DNA of 64,000 nt from NCBI RefSeq assembly GCF_020883455.1, contig NZ_CP086615.1, positions 3,286,001 to 3,350,000 on the forward strand. Direction: 5' to 3'. The translations under genes were made by a program, and so were the position numbers. Positions 28,170 to 35,625 of this stretch are shown in pieces. Every line of letters starts with the position of its first letter. Position 1 is the first letter of the stretch. The DNA comes from Spiribacter halobius (lineage in GTDB: Bacteria > Pseudomonadota > Gammaproteobacteria > Nitrococcales > Nitrococcaceae). The notes beneath the pieces were generated by a model. It was not told the origin of the DNA, made no database searches, and was given only the letters and a program-made list of their open reading frames with translations.

Positions 28170-29120
28170 TCAGTTCGATTGGCTCGTGTTCTGGCTGGGT
28201 TTGGGGATTCGCGGCGGGGGCGCCGCTCCTACAATCGTTGCGACCAGCAGGCTCGCGCAGAGGCGGCCGCGCGCTACGGGGGCGCGGAGGCCTCCCTCGA
28301 TCAGGTGCATCGCGGCGCGGGTGCGGCGGCCAGCCCTCGTCTCCCACTTGGCATAGTCGGCGAGCACCGTGGCGTAGCAGGCCTGCCAGAAGCGGCCGCG
28401 GTCATTCTCTGGCAACAGGTGGCGGTTCTTGCGCAGGACTGTCAGCGCCGCCTGGCGCATTACGTCCAGGTTCCCGCTCATGCTATCGGCGCGTTTCTCG
28501 ATCACGGTAAGGGGCTCTTCCAGACAGGTATAGCCCCCCACCGATGCCAGACGCATCCACTGGTCCACGTCCTCGAGGCTACGCAGGGCCTCATCGAAGG
28601 GGCCGGCCTGTTTCAGCGCCTCGCGACGGGCCAGGACGGCGGAGCCACTGCCGGCGACGGCGGCGTTGCGCTCGAAGATGGCGTGCAGCGGGGATCGGGT
28701 AACCGCCGGGCAACCCCAGACTCCCCGGTCGTCGCCCTCGGCGTCCACCACGCGGGTAGCCGTGGAGCAGAAGGCCAGCCCGGGCTGGGCCTGCATCAGT
28801 TCGACCTGGGCCTGGAGCTTGCCCGGCAGCCACCAGTCGTCCGCGTCGAGGAAGGCGATCAGCTCACCTTTTGCCTCCGCAATGCCCGCGTTGCGGGCGG
28901 AGCTGAGGCCGCCGTTGGGCTTGCGGATGAGACGCACGGGGTCGCCGTAGCCCTCGGCGATGGCGGCGGTTGCATCCGTACTGCCGTCGTCCACCACGAG
29001 CACCTCGATGGGGCGATAGTCCTGGGCGAGCACGCTGTCCACGGCGCGCGCCAGGCACCACGCGGCGTTGTACGCCGGCACCACCACGCTCACGAGCGGC
29101 GCATCAGGCTGCGGGGTCAT
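28170..29120 (-). CDS. Glycosyltransferase family 2
   Basis: This 316-residue GT2 has V-S-V-V-V-P-A-Y-N-A, V-V-D-D-G-S, G-L-S-S-A-R-N-A-G and the donor motif A-F-L-D-A-D-D-W-W. The last 15 or so codons are formed by a REP-like repeat (T-I-V-G-A-A-P-P-P-R-I-P), so the natural C-terminus has been replaced or extended. Its start overlaps the sulfotransferase gene upstream by 17 bases, and it ends one base before the Wzm start. It was presumably part of the same transcript as the genes now separated by the IS element. Confidence 0.88.
   Translation of the reverse strand: MTPQPDAPLVSVVVPAYNAAWCLARAVDSVLAQDYRPIEVLVVDDGSTDATAAIAEGYGDPVRLIRKPNGGLSSARNAGIAEAKGELIAFLDADDWWLPGKLQAQVELMQAQPGLAFCSTATRVVDAEGDDRGVWGCPAVTRSPLHAIFERNAAVAGSGSAVLARREALKQAGPFDEALRSLEDVDQWMRLASVGGYTCLEEPLTVIEKRADSMSGNLDVMRQAALTVLRKNRHLLPENDRGRFWQACYATVLADYAKWETRAGRRTRAAMHLIEGGLRAPVARGRLCASLLVATIVGAAPPPRIPKPSQNTSQSN
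28204..28238. repeat. REP-like element forming the 3' end of a GT2 gene
   Basis: The stretch contains GATTCGCGGCG and GCGCCGCTCCTACA, matching the arms of repeats at 33,962, 49,352, 49,674 and 50,771. It lies inside the last codons of the GT2 gene just before wzm. Confidence 0.65.
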
Positions 29121-29934
29121 AGCCCAGCTCCTGCATCAAGGGGGAGATCATCGGCAGTATGCGCTCGATGGCATCGCCGTTGTGCTCCCGCCACTTGTCC
29201 CGTTTTGGTGCGCCGGCGACGAGGCTCGTCGGGCGCTCGGCTAGCGTGGCGCAGCGCTGTTGCAGCTCGTCGGTGAAGGGCAGATCCAGTTTCTCGAAGA
29301 CCTCGCGGAACAGCGCCACGGGGCGGTCGAGCAGATCCTCGTAGCGGATTCGCACCCACTGATCCTCGGGAATCCCCGCCCTCGCCTCGAGCGCCAGATG
29401 GTTGGCCGTGGTCCACTGGTGGGCACAGGCCTCGGCCAGGCTCGCATGGTTGTAATCCCGCCAGCCGGGCGGCAGGAAGAAATGCCACTCACGGAAGGCG
29501 CCATTCTCGATGGCCACCTCCTCCGGCGGCGGGCCGAGGAACTGGCCGAGTGCGAAGCGCCCGTCCCGCCAGCCGTCCATCAGGGAGCTCACGTTCGCCC
29601 GGCCATCCCGGTGGATGAAGACGAACCTCGCCTGCGGGAATAGCGCGTGCAGGTAGGGCACGCGCAGCACGTTGATGCAGGTCTTGTCCACAATGAGCCC
29701 CGCGCCCAGGCGCTCGTAGAGGAAGCGCAGCGCCGCCTCGCGGTGCTCCGGGCGGGCGTCGGCACGGCCCGCCGCCTCGGAGTGCCAGCCGTTATGGGCG
29801 GGGCCGTGGAGGCGATGCCAGAGCTGCGGCAGCTCGTAGCCGACGCTGCGCACCCCCGGGGCGGCGGCGAGCGTCTCGTAGGTGACCGTGGTGCCGGCGC
29901 GCGAGCAGCCTACAAGGAAGATCGGGTCGGGCAT
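29104..29934 (-). CDS. Sulfotransferase, 3' part of a gene split by an IS element
   Basis: These 276 residues form a nearly complete sulfotransferase: the PAPS loop L-V-G-C-S-R-A-G-T-T is at 7-16 and the 3'-phosphate segment F-I-H-R-D-G-R-A-N-V-S-S lies around 105. The ATG at 29934 is an internal methionine of the original gene. Its first 39 codons are at 31903-31999 plus 29935-29954, separated by an inserted IS. Removing the IS and one copy of the target duplication joins them in frame to a 315-residue protein. No good ribosome site precedes 29934, so expression may be reduced or lost, but the catalytic domain itself is intact and read-through from the IS could still drive it. Confidence 0.8.
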   Translation of the reverse strand: MPDPIFLVGCSRAGTTVTYETLAAAPGVRSVGYELPQLWHRLHGPAHNGWHSEAAGRADARPEHREAALRFLYERLGAGLIVDKTCINVLRVPYLHALFPQARFVFIHRDGRANVSSLMDGWRDGRFALGQFLGPPPEEVAIENGAFREWHFFLPPGWRDYNHASLAEACAHQWTTANHLALEARAGIPEDQWVRIRYEDLLDRPVALFREVFEKLDLPFTDELQQRCATLAERPTSLVAGAPKRDKWREHNGDAIERILPMISPLMQELGYDPAA

Positions 29935-29954
29935 GCTCGGGCGGGCAAGGGACC

Positions 29955-29960
29955 AGTACC
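29955..29960. repeat. Target-site duplication of the IS element (left copy)
   Basis: AGTACC directly abuts the left IS terminus and is repeated at 31903-31908 on the other side. Six bases is within the usual range for the IS1634 family. Confidence 0.85.
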
Positions 29961-31902
29961 CCCAAGTTCATCAGCCGCGGCCATAAGTAGTTGATGCCAG
30001 GGGCCTGGAGTTTCGAGTTGGCACAACTACACGGCGATATCGCGGCGCGGCGGCGTCACCTCCAGGCTCTTGAACAGATCACGCTGGGCGGCATCCATGG
30101 AGATCCCCTGGATCGACTCGCCATCCAGGGTGAGATGGTGCAGCTGCACCGTCTCCAGTCTCTCCAGCAGCCTCTCGACGCTGTGTACGTCTGCCGGGGG
30201 ATTGGCCCGCAGCCGCATGCGCAGCACGCGGTAGACCACCAGCGCCAGGAAGCAGATCAGCGCATGAGCGCGGATGCGCTCGGGCAGGCGGTGATGCACC
30301 GGCGCGATGTCGAGGGTGCCTTTCAGCGCCCGGAAGCCGCGCTCGATGTCGGCGAGGCTGCGGTAGCGCTCGACGATCTCGCCGGCCTCGCGGTCCTCGA
30401 GGCTGGTGACCAGCAGGAGCTTGCCATCGAGGCGCTCAGCCGCCGCCCAGGCCTCTTCGTCGATCTCGTAGTGGAACGCCGGGGCGGTGAGGTCCGCTTT
30501 GATGATCCCGGAGAGGCGCTGCTCGACGACCGCCTTGTGGAAGCGCTGGTAGGCGCTACGATCCGAGGAGCGCCGCCCACGCCCGGGCTTGCCGGCGTCT
30601 TGGTTGTCCAGGCGCCGGGCGAGGCGCTGGCCAAGCTCATCAACACGCTCGATGCGCCGGCGCCGGTGGGCGCTCTGCTCGGCGGCGCGCTCAGGATTGT
30701 GCGCCACCACCAGCCGCCGCCCCGCCCAGGTGGTCTCGGTGACGGCCTCCCCGCCGCCGGCCTCGGCCTCAGCCTCGCGGGCGAGCTCGGGGTGCAGGCG
30801 CGCCATCAGCTCGGTGAACTCGCCGTAGCGCCGCCCGGGCACCGCGAGGATGTAGTCCACGGCCAGGCCCTGTTCGCGGCCGAGCGCCTCCAGGGTGTCG
30901 ACGTTGTCGAGGCTCAGCAGCCCGCGGTCGGCGACCACCACCACGCGCTGCAGGCGGAAGCGCTCCAGCAGCCGGGTGATCATCGGTGCGAGCGTCCTGC
31001 TCTCGGCCACGTTGCCCTCGAACACCTCATGGGCGATGGGCAGCCCCTCGGCGGTCTGCACCACCCCGAGCGCGAACTGCCGCGCGATGCCGCCGGTGTC
31101 CTTGCTCATCCCGGGCTGGCGCAGATCGGCCTCGAGGCGGTGCTCGCCGTGGATGCGCACCGTGGTCACATCGTAGAAGGTCACGGTGAGGTCCTGATCG
31201 AGCAGCGGGCGGATCTGCTCGGCGACCACCGCCTCGACCGCCTCACGGTGCTCGATCAGCGCATCCATGGCGCGCAGCAGCTGATTGTGGTCGATACGGC
31301 GTTGATCGACGCCGGGCAGATGCACGCGCTCGAGCCAGCGCAGCACCCCGAGCTTGCTCTGCGGATCCAGCAGCCGGTTGAACACCATCGCGCGGATGAC
31401 CGCCTCGAGGTCGAACTGGCGGTAGGAGGAGCGCAGCGCCCGTACGAGCCCCTCGTCGAGACCGAGCGCGCGCCAGATCTCGGTGAGCAGCCACGCGCCG
31501 CCCAACGAGCGGCTCGGCTCGAACTCCGCGCTCTCGCTGTCGACCAGCGGCAGGCCGGTGTGGCGCTTGAGCCCGCGGATGATGCTCTGGACCTTGTCCT
31601 CGGTGAGCTGATCGGCCCGTCCGAGCTGGGCGATCTGGCGATGCCGTGTCCGGCCCTGGGCGTCGCGATAGCCCTCGACCAGTCGCAGGTAGGTGCGGCC
31701 TTGGGAGCGCGAGGAGCGGATAAACATGGCGCAACGCTACAACGGCGACATTCGCCTTGCAATGAGCGCTCTTGGCTAGACCCGGCAAACCCAAAGTTGG
31801 CACAACACGGCCCCCGCGGACAGTCCCGTGCAACTCGCTGATTTCCTAAGCCCCGACCGCTGCTATACCACCCGAATCCGCGGGTAGCCTGATGAACTTG
31901 GG
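29961..31902 (-). mobile_element. IS1634-family insertion sequence (1,942 bp)
   Basis: The element is bounded by perfect 14-base inverted repeats (CCCAAGTTCATCAG at 29961-29974 and its complement at 31889-31902) and flanked by the 6-base direct repeat AGTACC. It encodes a single transposase in the direction of the surrounding operon. All parts look intact, so it may be recently inserted and mobile. It interrupts the N-terminal coding region of a sulfotransferase and separates the wzm/wzt part of the locus from the XrtA part. A shorter repeat, AGTTGGCACAAC, occurs just inside both ends (30016 and 31795) in direct orientation and may be a transposase or promoter site. Confidence 0.9.
30027..31727 (-). 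CDS. IS1634-family transposase
   Basis: This 566-residue DDE transposase of the IS4-like IS1634 group starts with a basic M-F-I-R-S-S-R-S-Q-G-R-T-Y region. It has the first catalytic aspartate in T-F-Y-D-V-T-T, the second in V-V-V-A-D-R-G-L-L-S, and the Y-R-x-L-A-D-I-E-R-G-F-R-A-L-K glutamate block near residue 460. A C-terminal helix-rich region with R-A-H-A-L-I-C-F-L-A-L follows. The frame is full length and undamaged. A 616-codon frame on the other strand is only its antisense shadow. Confidence 0.92.
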   Translation of the reverse strand: MFIRSSRSQGRTYLRLVEGYRDAQGRTRHRQIAQLGRADQLTEDKVQSIIRGLKRHTGLPLVDSESAEFEPSRSLGGAWLLTEIWRALGLDEGLVRALRSSYRQFDLEAVIRAMVFNRLLDPQSKLGVLRWLERVHLPGVDQRRIDHNQLLRAMDALIEHREAVEAVVAEQIRPLLDQDLTVTFYDVTTVRIHGEHRLEADLRQPGMSKDTGGIARQFALGVVQTAEGLPIAHEVFEGNVAESRTLAPMITRLLERFRLQRVVVVADRGLLSLDNVDTLEALGREQGLAVDYILAVPGRRYGEFTELMARLHPELAREAEAEAGGGEAVTETTWAGRRLVVAHNPERAAEQSAHRRRRIERVDELGQRLARRLDNQDAGKPGRGRRSSDRSAYQRFHKAVVEQRLSGIIKADLTAPAFHYEIDEEAWAAAERLDGKLLLVTSLEDREAGEIVERYRSLADIERGFRALKGTLDIAPVHHRLPERIRAHALICFLALVVYRVLRMRLRANPPADVHSVERLLERLETVQLHHLTLDGESIQGISMDAAQRDLFKSLEVTPPRRDIAV

Positions 31903-31908
31903 AGTACC
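31903..31908. repeat. Target-site duplication of the IS element (right copy)
   Basis: AGTACC follows the right IS terminus and matches 29955-29960 exactly. Confidence 0.85.
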
Positions 31909-31999
31909 GCCCGCGCGCCCAACGCCGGGCCTCGCGCAGGTTCTTGGCGCGGATCTCCGGGTCCAGGAGCTTGGGCAGGCTATGGAGTTTCGCGATCAT
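31903..31999 (-). pseudogene. 5' fragment of the IS-split sulfotransferase gene
   Basis: The ATG at 31999 overlaps the stop of the preceding GT4 gene by four bases (ATGA), the coupling style used all along this operon. Thirty-two codons and one base are read (ending R-W-A-R-G-R-Y) before the IS begins. Joined to base 29954 after removal of the IS and one AGTACC copy, the frame continues W-S-L-A-R-P-S and then into the methionine at 29934. On its own the fragment has no function. Confidence 0.85.
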
Positions 32000-33165
32000 C
32001 CCTGCACCTCCGTGGCCGGCTCGGCGTGCAGCGCGGCGGTGCGCTCGGCCACCCGCTCCCAGGCGAGCTCGCGGCAGGCGCGCTCGCGGGCACTGGCGGC
32101 GAGGCGGGCCGCCAGCTCGCGGTCGCCCAGGAGGCGGCTGAGCGCCTCGGCGATGGCCTGGGTGTCGGTGCCGTCCACCCGCAGGCCGGTGACGCCGTCG
32201 GCGACGGCAGAGCCGGTGCCACCGGCGATACCGGCGAGCGCCGGGGTGCCGCAGGCCGCGGCCTCCACAAACACCATGCCGAAGCCCTCCGTGTCGCCGT
32301 CGATCTCGCGGTTGGGCATGGCGAAGACATCCGCGGCGCAGTACCAGCGGGGCAGGTCCTCCGCCGGCACGGGACCGAGGAAATGCACGCGGTCCGTAAC
32401 GCCCTGCTCCGCGGCCAGCCGCTTCAGGTCCGGTTCGGCCTCGCCGATGCCGGCGATGGCGTAGTGCACGTCCAGGCCCTGGCGCACCAGTTGCGGCAGC
32501 ATGCGGATCACCTGGTCGAAGCCTTTGCGCAGGTTGAGACGGCCGACGGAGAGGATCAGGGGCTGGTCTTCGCCGATGGCGAGGCCCCTGCGGAGGTCGG
32601 CGGTGGGGTAGTCCGGGCGGAAGCGCTCGAGGTCCACGCCCGGGTGGATGATCTCGATGCGCTCCGGGTCCACGCCGCGCTCGATGAGGGCGTCCCGGGT
32701 GAAGTCGCTGTTGGCGATGACGATGTCCGCGGCGCGGTAGGTGGCGGCCATGGCGCGCTGACGGCGAGGGTGGCGCCAGCCGGTGATCTCCTCGCCGTGG
32801 GCGTAGATGACGAGCGGCCGGCGCAGGAGGCGCGCAAGCAGGCGCGCGACATAGCCCTCGGGGAGCACGCGGCCGGCGTGTACGGCATCGAAGGGATGCC
32901 GCAGGCCGAGGGCGAGGCCTTTCGCGAAGAGCCTTGCGTAGACCGGCAGCGAGGCCGGGCGCAGCCAGGCGTGGCGCGCGAGGCGCAGGCGGTGGACCGT
33001 GTTGGGGTGGCCGCGGTCGTATTCTGCGGCTCCCGGTACGTCGGCGGTGATGATGTGAGTCGCCTTGCCCCCCAGGCGCCGGTAGACGGCATCGAACCAC
33101 ACCGCCGTGCCGCCCTTGGTGGGCAGGAAGAGCTCGGTGAGCACCAGGTAGCGGCCGCCGTTCAT
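31996..33165 (-). CDS. Glycosyltransferase family 4
   Basis: This 389-residue GT-B enzyme begins Y-L-V-L-T-E-L-F-L-P-T-K-G-G-T-A-V-W, has I-Y-A-H-G-E-E-I and A-N-S-D-F-T-R in the N-domain, I-L-S-V-G-R-L-N-L-R-K-G at the interdomain lysine, and a donor site E-G-F-G-M-V-F-V-E-A-A-A-C-G-T-P-A. The ATG at 33165 overlaps the upstream stop by four bases and has GGAGGG upstream; it replaces a longer open frame. Its own stop was coupled to the start of the sulfotransferase now split by the IS. Confidence 0.9.
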   Translation of the reverse strand: MNGGRYLVLTELFLPTKGGTAVWFDAVYRRLGGKATHIITADVPGAAEYDRGHPNTVHRLRLARHAWLRPASLPVYARLFAKGLALGLRHPFDAVHAGRVLPEGYVARLLARLLRRPLVIYAHGEEITGWRHPRRQRAMAATYRAADIVIANSDFTRDALIERGVDPERIEIIHPGVDLERFRPDYPTADLRRGLAIGEDQPLILSVGRLNLRKGFDQVIRMLPQLVRQGLDVHYAIAGIGEAEPDLKRLAAEQGVTDRVHFLGPVPAEDLPRWYCAADVFAMPNREIDGDTEGFGMVFVEAAACGTPALAGIAGGTGSAVADGVTGLRVDGTDTQAIAEALSRLLGDRELAARLAASARERACRELAWERVAERTAALHAEPATEVQG

Positions 33166-34616
33166 GCCCGGCCCTCCACCTCGTTCGTGGCCATGGTCGT
33201 CTCCGGCACCCGCAGGAGCCACGCTGCAGCCATCGCCGGCAGGGCGAGGCCCGTGGCCCAGGCAAGCTTGCGCAGGCGCCCGTGCCCCGACAGGCGGCGC
33301 AGTGTGACGCGCAGGCGGGCGGCCGCGTGGCGGTCGACCAGGGTCGGATCCCTCCGGCGATAGGCCGCGGCGAGTTCCTGGCAACTCATGAAGCGCACGT
33401 CCGGCAGCGCCGCCCCCGCCCAGTCCAGCAGCCGATCCAGCTCGGCGAGGCTGCGCTGGAAGGTGGCCTCGTCGCCGGTGAAGTTGGCGCGGTGCGTCTC
33501 GAGCAGCGCCGGGCGGCCGAGGGTAAAGCGCCGGCGCACGGCGGCGAGTGCGGCGTCCGCGGTGTGGCCGCGCCCGGGCTCGAAGTAGATGTCGCGCACG
33601 AGGTACAGGGCGCTGCCGGCGGCCGGCTGGCCGTTGCCGATGGGGCCTTCTGGCGCGGCCGGCTGGCCATTGGCGTCACGGGCGGTGTAGCGGCGGTCGG
33701 GAGTGATGATGGCCTCGACGCCGGCGTTGATCCAGGTCTCTTCCACCTCGCGCGTCCAGACGAAGGTCGGGGGGACGGCGACCTTCGGCGGGGTGCCGAG
33801 GATGCGGGCGTAGGTGGCCACCTCCTCCTGCGCGGCGGCCTTGATGGCGGCTCTGGCCAGGGGCCGCGAGGGCAGGGTCGTGGTGTCGGCCCAGCGAGTC
33901 TGGAGGTGGGGGGGCAGGGCCTCGGTTTGGGGGTAGTCCTCCGCCGTGAGCCAGTGAAGGAGGGAATTCGCGGCGGCGGTGCCGCTCCCACAGGCGCTGG
34001 CACCGGCACTGTTCGCGGCACCCTCTCCGCTGTGGGAGGCGCGTTCCCGCGGCGATTCTTCGGTCAGCACGGCGGAGCCGTGTGCGACATCTGCTGTCTG
34101 ATTCGGGCCCTGCATAACGCACTCTGCGCGCCTTCGCGGTCGGAGACCGCTCCCACGGGGGGCGGCCTTCAGCGCCTGCTGAAGGGTTTCGGGCCAGTAG
34201 TGGGCCAGGCCATGGAGCTGGGGGGCGAAGACGCGTCGCGCGATGCCGCCACGGATGGCCTTGAGGATGGGCTCGGCGCTTGGGTCGTCCAGGGCGATGG
34301 TCGGAACGGCGTCCGGGTGCTCGCGGGCGGCCCGGCCGTCCGGGGCCGTGAGGATGAGTCCGAGGGTCATCACGGCCGGGCGGCCGGTGCTGTCGCGGCG
34401 TCTACCCAGGCGCGCGGCGATGCACTGGAGGCGCTCGGCGTGCTCCGGCGGGCCTGGGGACCAGTCGTCGCTCTCGATGACGAGCACGGGGTGGCGCAGC
34501 ACGGGCTCGCGCCAGGCGCGGCGGATGGTGTGGCGATAGTGCCAGACGATTGCCGCCCAGCTCGCGAGCATGAGCACGAGTACCACGCCGAGCGCAGTCA
34601 GCAGCTCAGAGGCCAT
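33162..34616 (-). CDS. Membrane-anchored polysaccharide-deacetylase-like protein with a repeat-derived insert
   Basis: This is a 484-residue protein. One membrane helix is at residues 4-26 and another near 455-475. After the first helix comes L-V-I-E-S-D-D-W, which resembles the first metal-binding strand of NodB-fold enzymes. Later segments (P-Q-L-H-G-L-A-H, L-L-E-T-H-R-A-N-F, R-F-M-S-C-Q-E-L) would supply histidines and the barrel end. The assignment is by resemblance only. Residues about 151-218 are encoded by REP-like repeats and include T-E-E-S-P, also found in the FemAB and stp1 inserts. The ATG at 34616 overlaps the upstream sulfotransferase by 11 bases. Confidence 0.6.
   Translation of the reverse strand: MASELLTALGVVLVLMLASWAAIVWHYRHTIRRAWREPVLRHPVLVIESDDWSPGPPEHAERLQCIAARLGRRRDSTGRPAVMTLGLILTAPDGRAAREHPDAVPTIALDDPSAEPILKAIRGGIARRVFAPQLHGLAHYWPETLQQALKAAPRGSGLRPRRRAECVMQGPNQTADVAHGSAVLTEESPRERASHSGEGAANSAGASACGSGTAAANSLLHWLTAEDYPQTEALPPHLQTRWADTTTLPSRPLARAAIKAAAQEEVATYARILGTPPKVAVPPTFVWTREVEETWINAGVEAIITPDRRYTARDANGQPAAPEGPIGNGQPAAGSALYLVRDIYFEPGRGHTADAALAAVRRRFTLGRPALLETHRANFTGDEATFQRSLAELDRLLDWAGAALPDVRFMSCQELAAAYRRRDPTLVDRHAAARLRVTLRRLSGHGRLRKLAWATGLALPAMAAAWLLRVPETTMATNEVEGRA
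33962..34160. repeat. Cluster of REP-like repeats inside a deacetylase-like gene
   Basis: Three recognisable arms occur here: ATTCGCGGCGGCGGTGCCGC (33965), GCTGTGGGAGGCGCG with GCGGCGATTCTTC (34029-34062) and TCGCGGTCGGAGACCGCTCC (34133). Each matches repeats found in the stp1, femAB or wecB genes. All three kinds are combined in one in-frame block of about 200 bases. Confidence 0.75.
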
Positions 34617-35625
34617 ACAGCGCTCCGGCCCGCGTGTCGCGAACGGCGGCCTGGACACGGCCCTGCACGTCGGCCGGCAGGCGCTCCCGCCAGGCGTCCG
34701 CGGCGCGGGCGGCGTCGCGGTGGACGCCGAAGTAGGCACCGTCGTCGGCACGGGTACTCTCGCGGATGAAGCTACGTGTCTGTGCCTCCCAGGAGAGGCC
34801 AGCGAAGGCGAAGAGCTCGGCGAAGCGCTCATGCGGCGCCCGACACAGGTCCTCGTAGCGGGCGAGGCGGCAGACAGAGCTGCCCTCCGTATCGTCCAGG
34901 GCCTTCTCGTTGAACAGCGCCCAACGCCAGGCAAGGCGCTCCTCGGGCTCCATCGCCATGAGCGAGTCCAGGTCAAGCCCATAGCGCCGTGCCTGAGGCG
35001 TCTCCGCCAGCTGCCCGAAAATGCCGCGATCGGCGCTGGTGGCGACGCCGCCAGCGAGCCGTCCACTCTGTTCTCCGCGGAGCACCGAGTCCACATATCC
35101 ACAGGGGTGGCGGATGATGTGTACGCCACGCGCCCCCGGGATGTTGCGCACGGCAAGGCCGAGGCGCCCGAGCGATTCGATGGACTTCCAGGCCAGCCTG
35201 ACGCCATGCCTGCCGGAGGCTCTCATCAGGGCCGGAACCGGAAAGTCCCGTCCCGACGCCTTGCCGGCGGCCTTCGCGGAGACGATCAGGAGACTGCGGG
35301 CGCGCTCGGCCAGAGGGCTGCGGTAGCGCTTGGGGAACTGCGGAAGCTTCCCCGTGACCCGGGCAAGACGACACGCAGGCAGGCGTTCCGCGAATCCCTG
35401 CAGCCATTCACCCTGAATAGGGTCGTCCGCATCGGGGAGCAGCGGCAGATCCCTTAGGATCCGGCCGCTGTCCGGCTCGTGCAGGTAAAGCACGTCCGGG
35501 TGGCTGTCGAAGACCTTGCCGACCCAAGTCGTGCCCGAGCGCGGCATACCGAAGAGCAGCACCGGCCCGTCAGTGGCGGCCGCTGCCATTGGCGACTGCG
35601 GGATGTGGCTGGAGGCTGTGCTCAT
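34606..35625 (-). CDS. Sulfotransferase
   Basis: This 339-residue sulfotransferase has the PAPS loop G-M-P-R-S-G-T-T-W at 26-34 and the 3'-phosphate segment H-I-I-R-H-P-C-G-Y-V-D-S in the middle, in canonical order. The ATG at 35625 overlaps the stop of the upstream asparagine-synthase-like gene (ATGA) and has GGAGGGG upstream. It would sulfate a sugar in the cytoplasm. Context places it among the XrtA-associated glycan enzymes, so the XrtA polysaccharide itself may be sulfated. Confidence 0.88.
   Translation of the reverse strand: MSTASSHIPQSPMAAAATDGPVLLFGMPRSGTTWVGKVFDSHPDVLYLHEPDSGRILRDLPLLPDADDPIQGEWLQGFAERLPACRLARVTGKLPQFPKRYRSPLAERARSLLIVSAKAAGKASGRDFPVPALMRASGRHGVRLAWKSIESLGRLGLAVRNIPGARGVHIIRHPCGYVDSVLRGEQSGRLAGGVATSADRGIFGQLAETPQARRYGLDLDSLMAMEPEERLAWRWALFNEKALDDTEGSSVCRLARYEDLCRAPHERFAELFAFAGLSWEAQTRSFIRESTRADDGAYFGVHRDAARAADAWRERLPADVQGRVQAAVRDTRAGALYGL

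Noticed and set aside
30016-31806. AGTTGGCACAAC repeated near both sides of the transposase as possible IS ends
   Set aside because: The two copies are in direct, not inverted, orientation and no target duplication flanks them. The 14-base inverted repeats at 29961 and 31889 with the AGTACC duplication outside them are the true ends.
29991-31841. 616-codon open frame on the + strand opposite the transposase
   Set aside because: It is a stop-poor antisense frame of a GC-rich gene, with no ribosome site and no recognisable domain; the - strand frame has all transposase motifs.
32026-33363. 445-codon + strand frame opposite the GT4 gene
   Set aside because: It is an antisense shadow of a well-supported glycosyltransferase with coupled start and stop.
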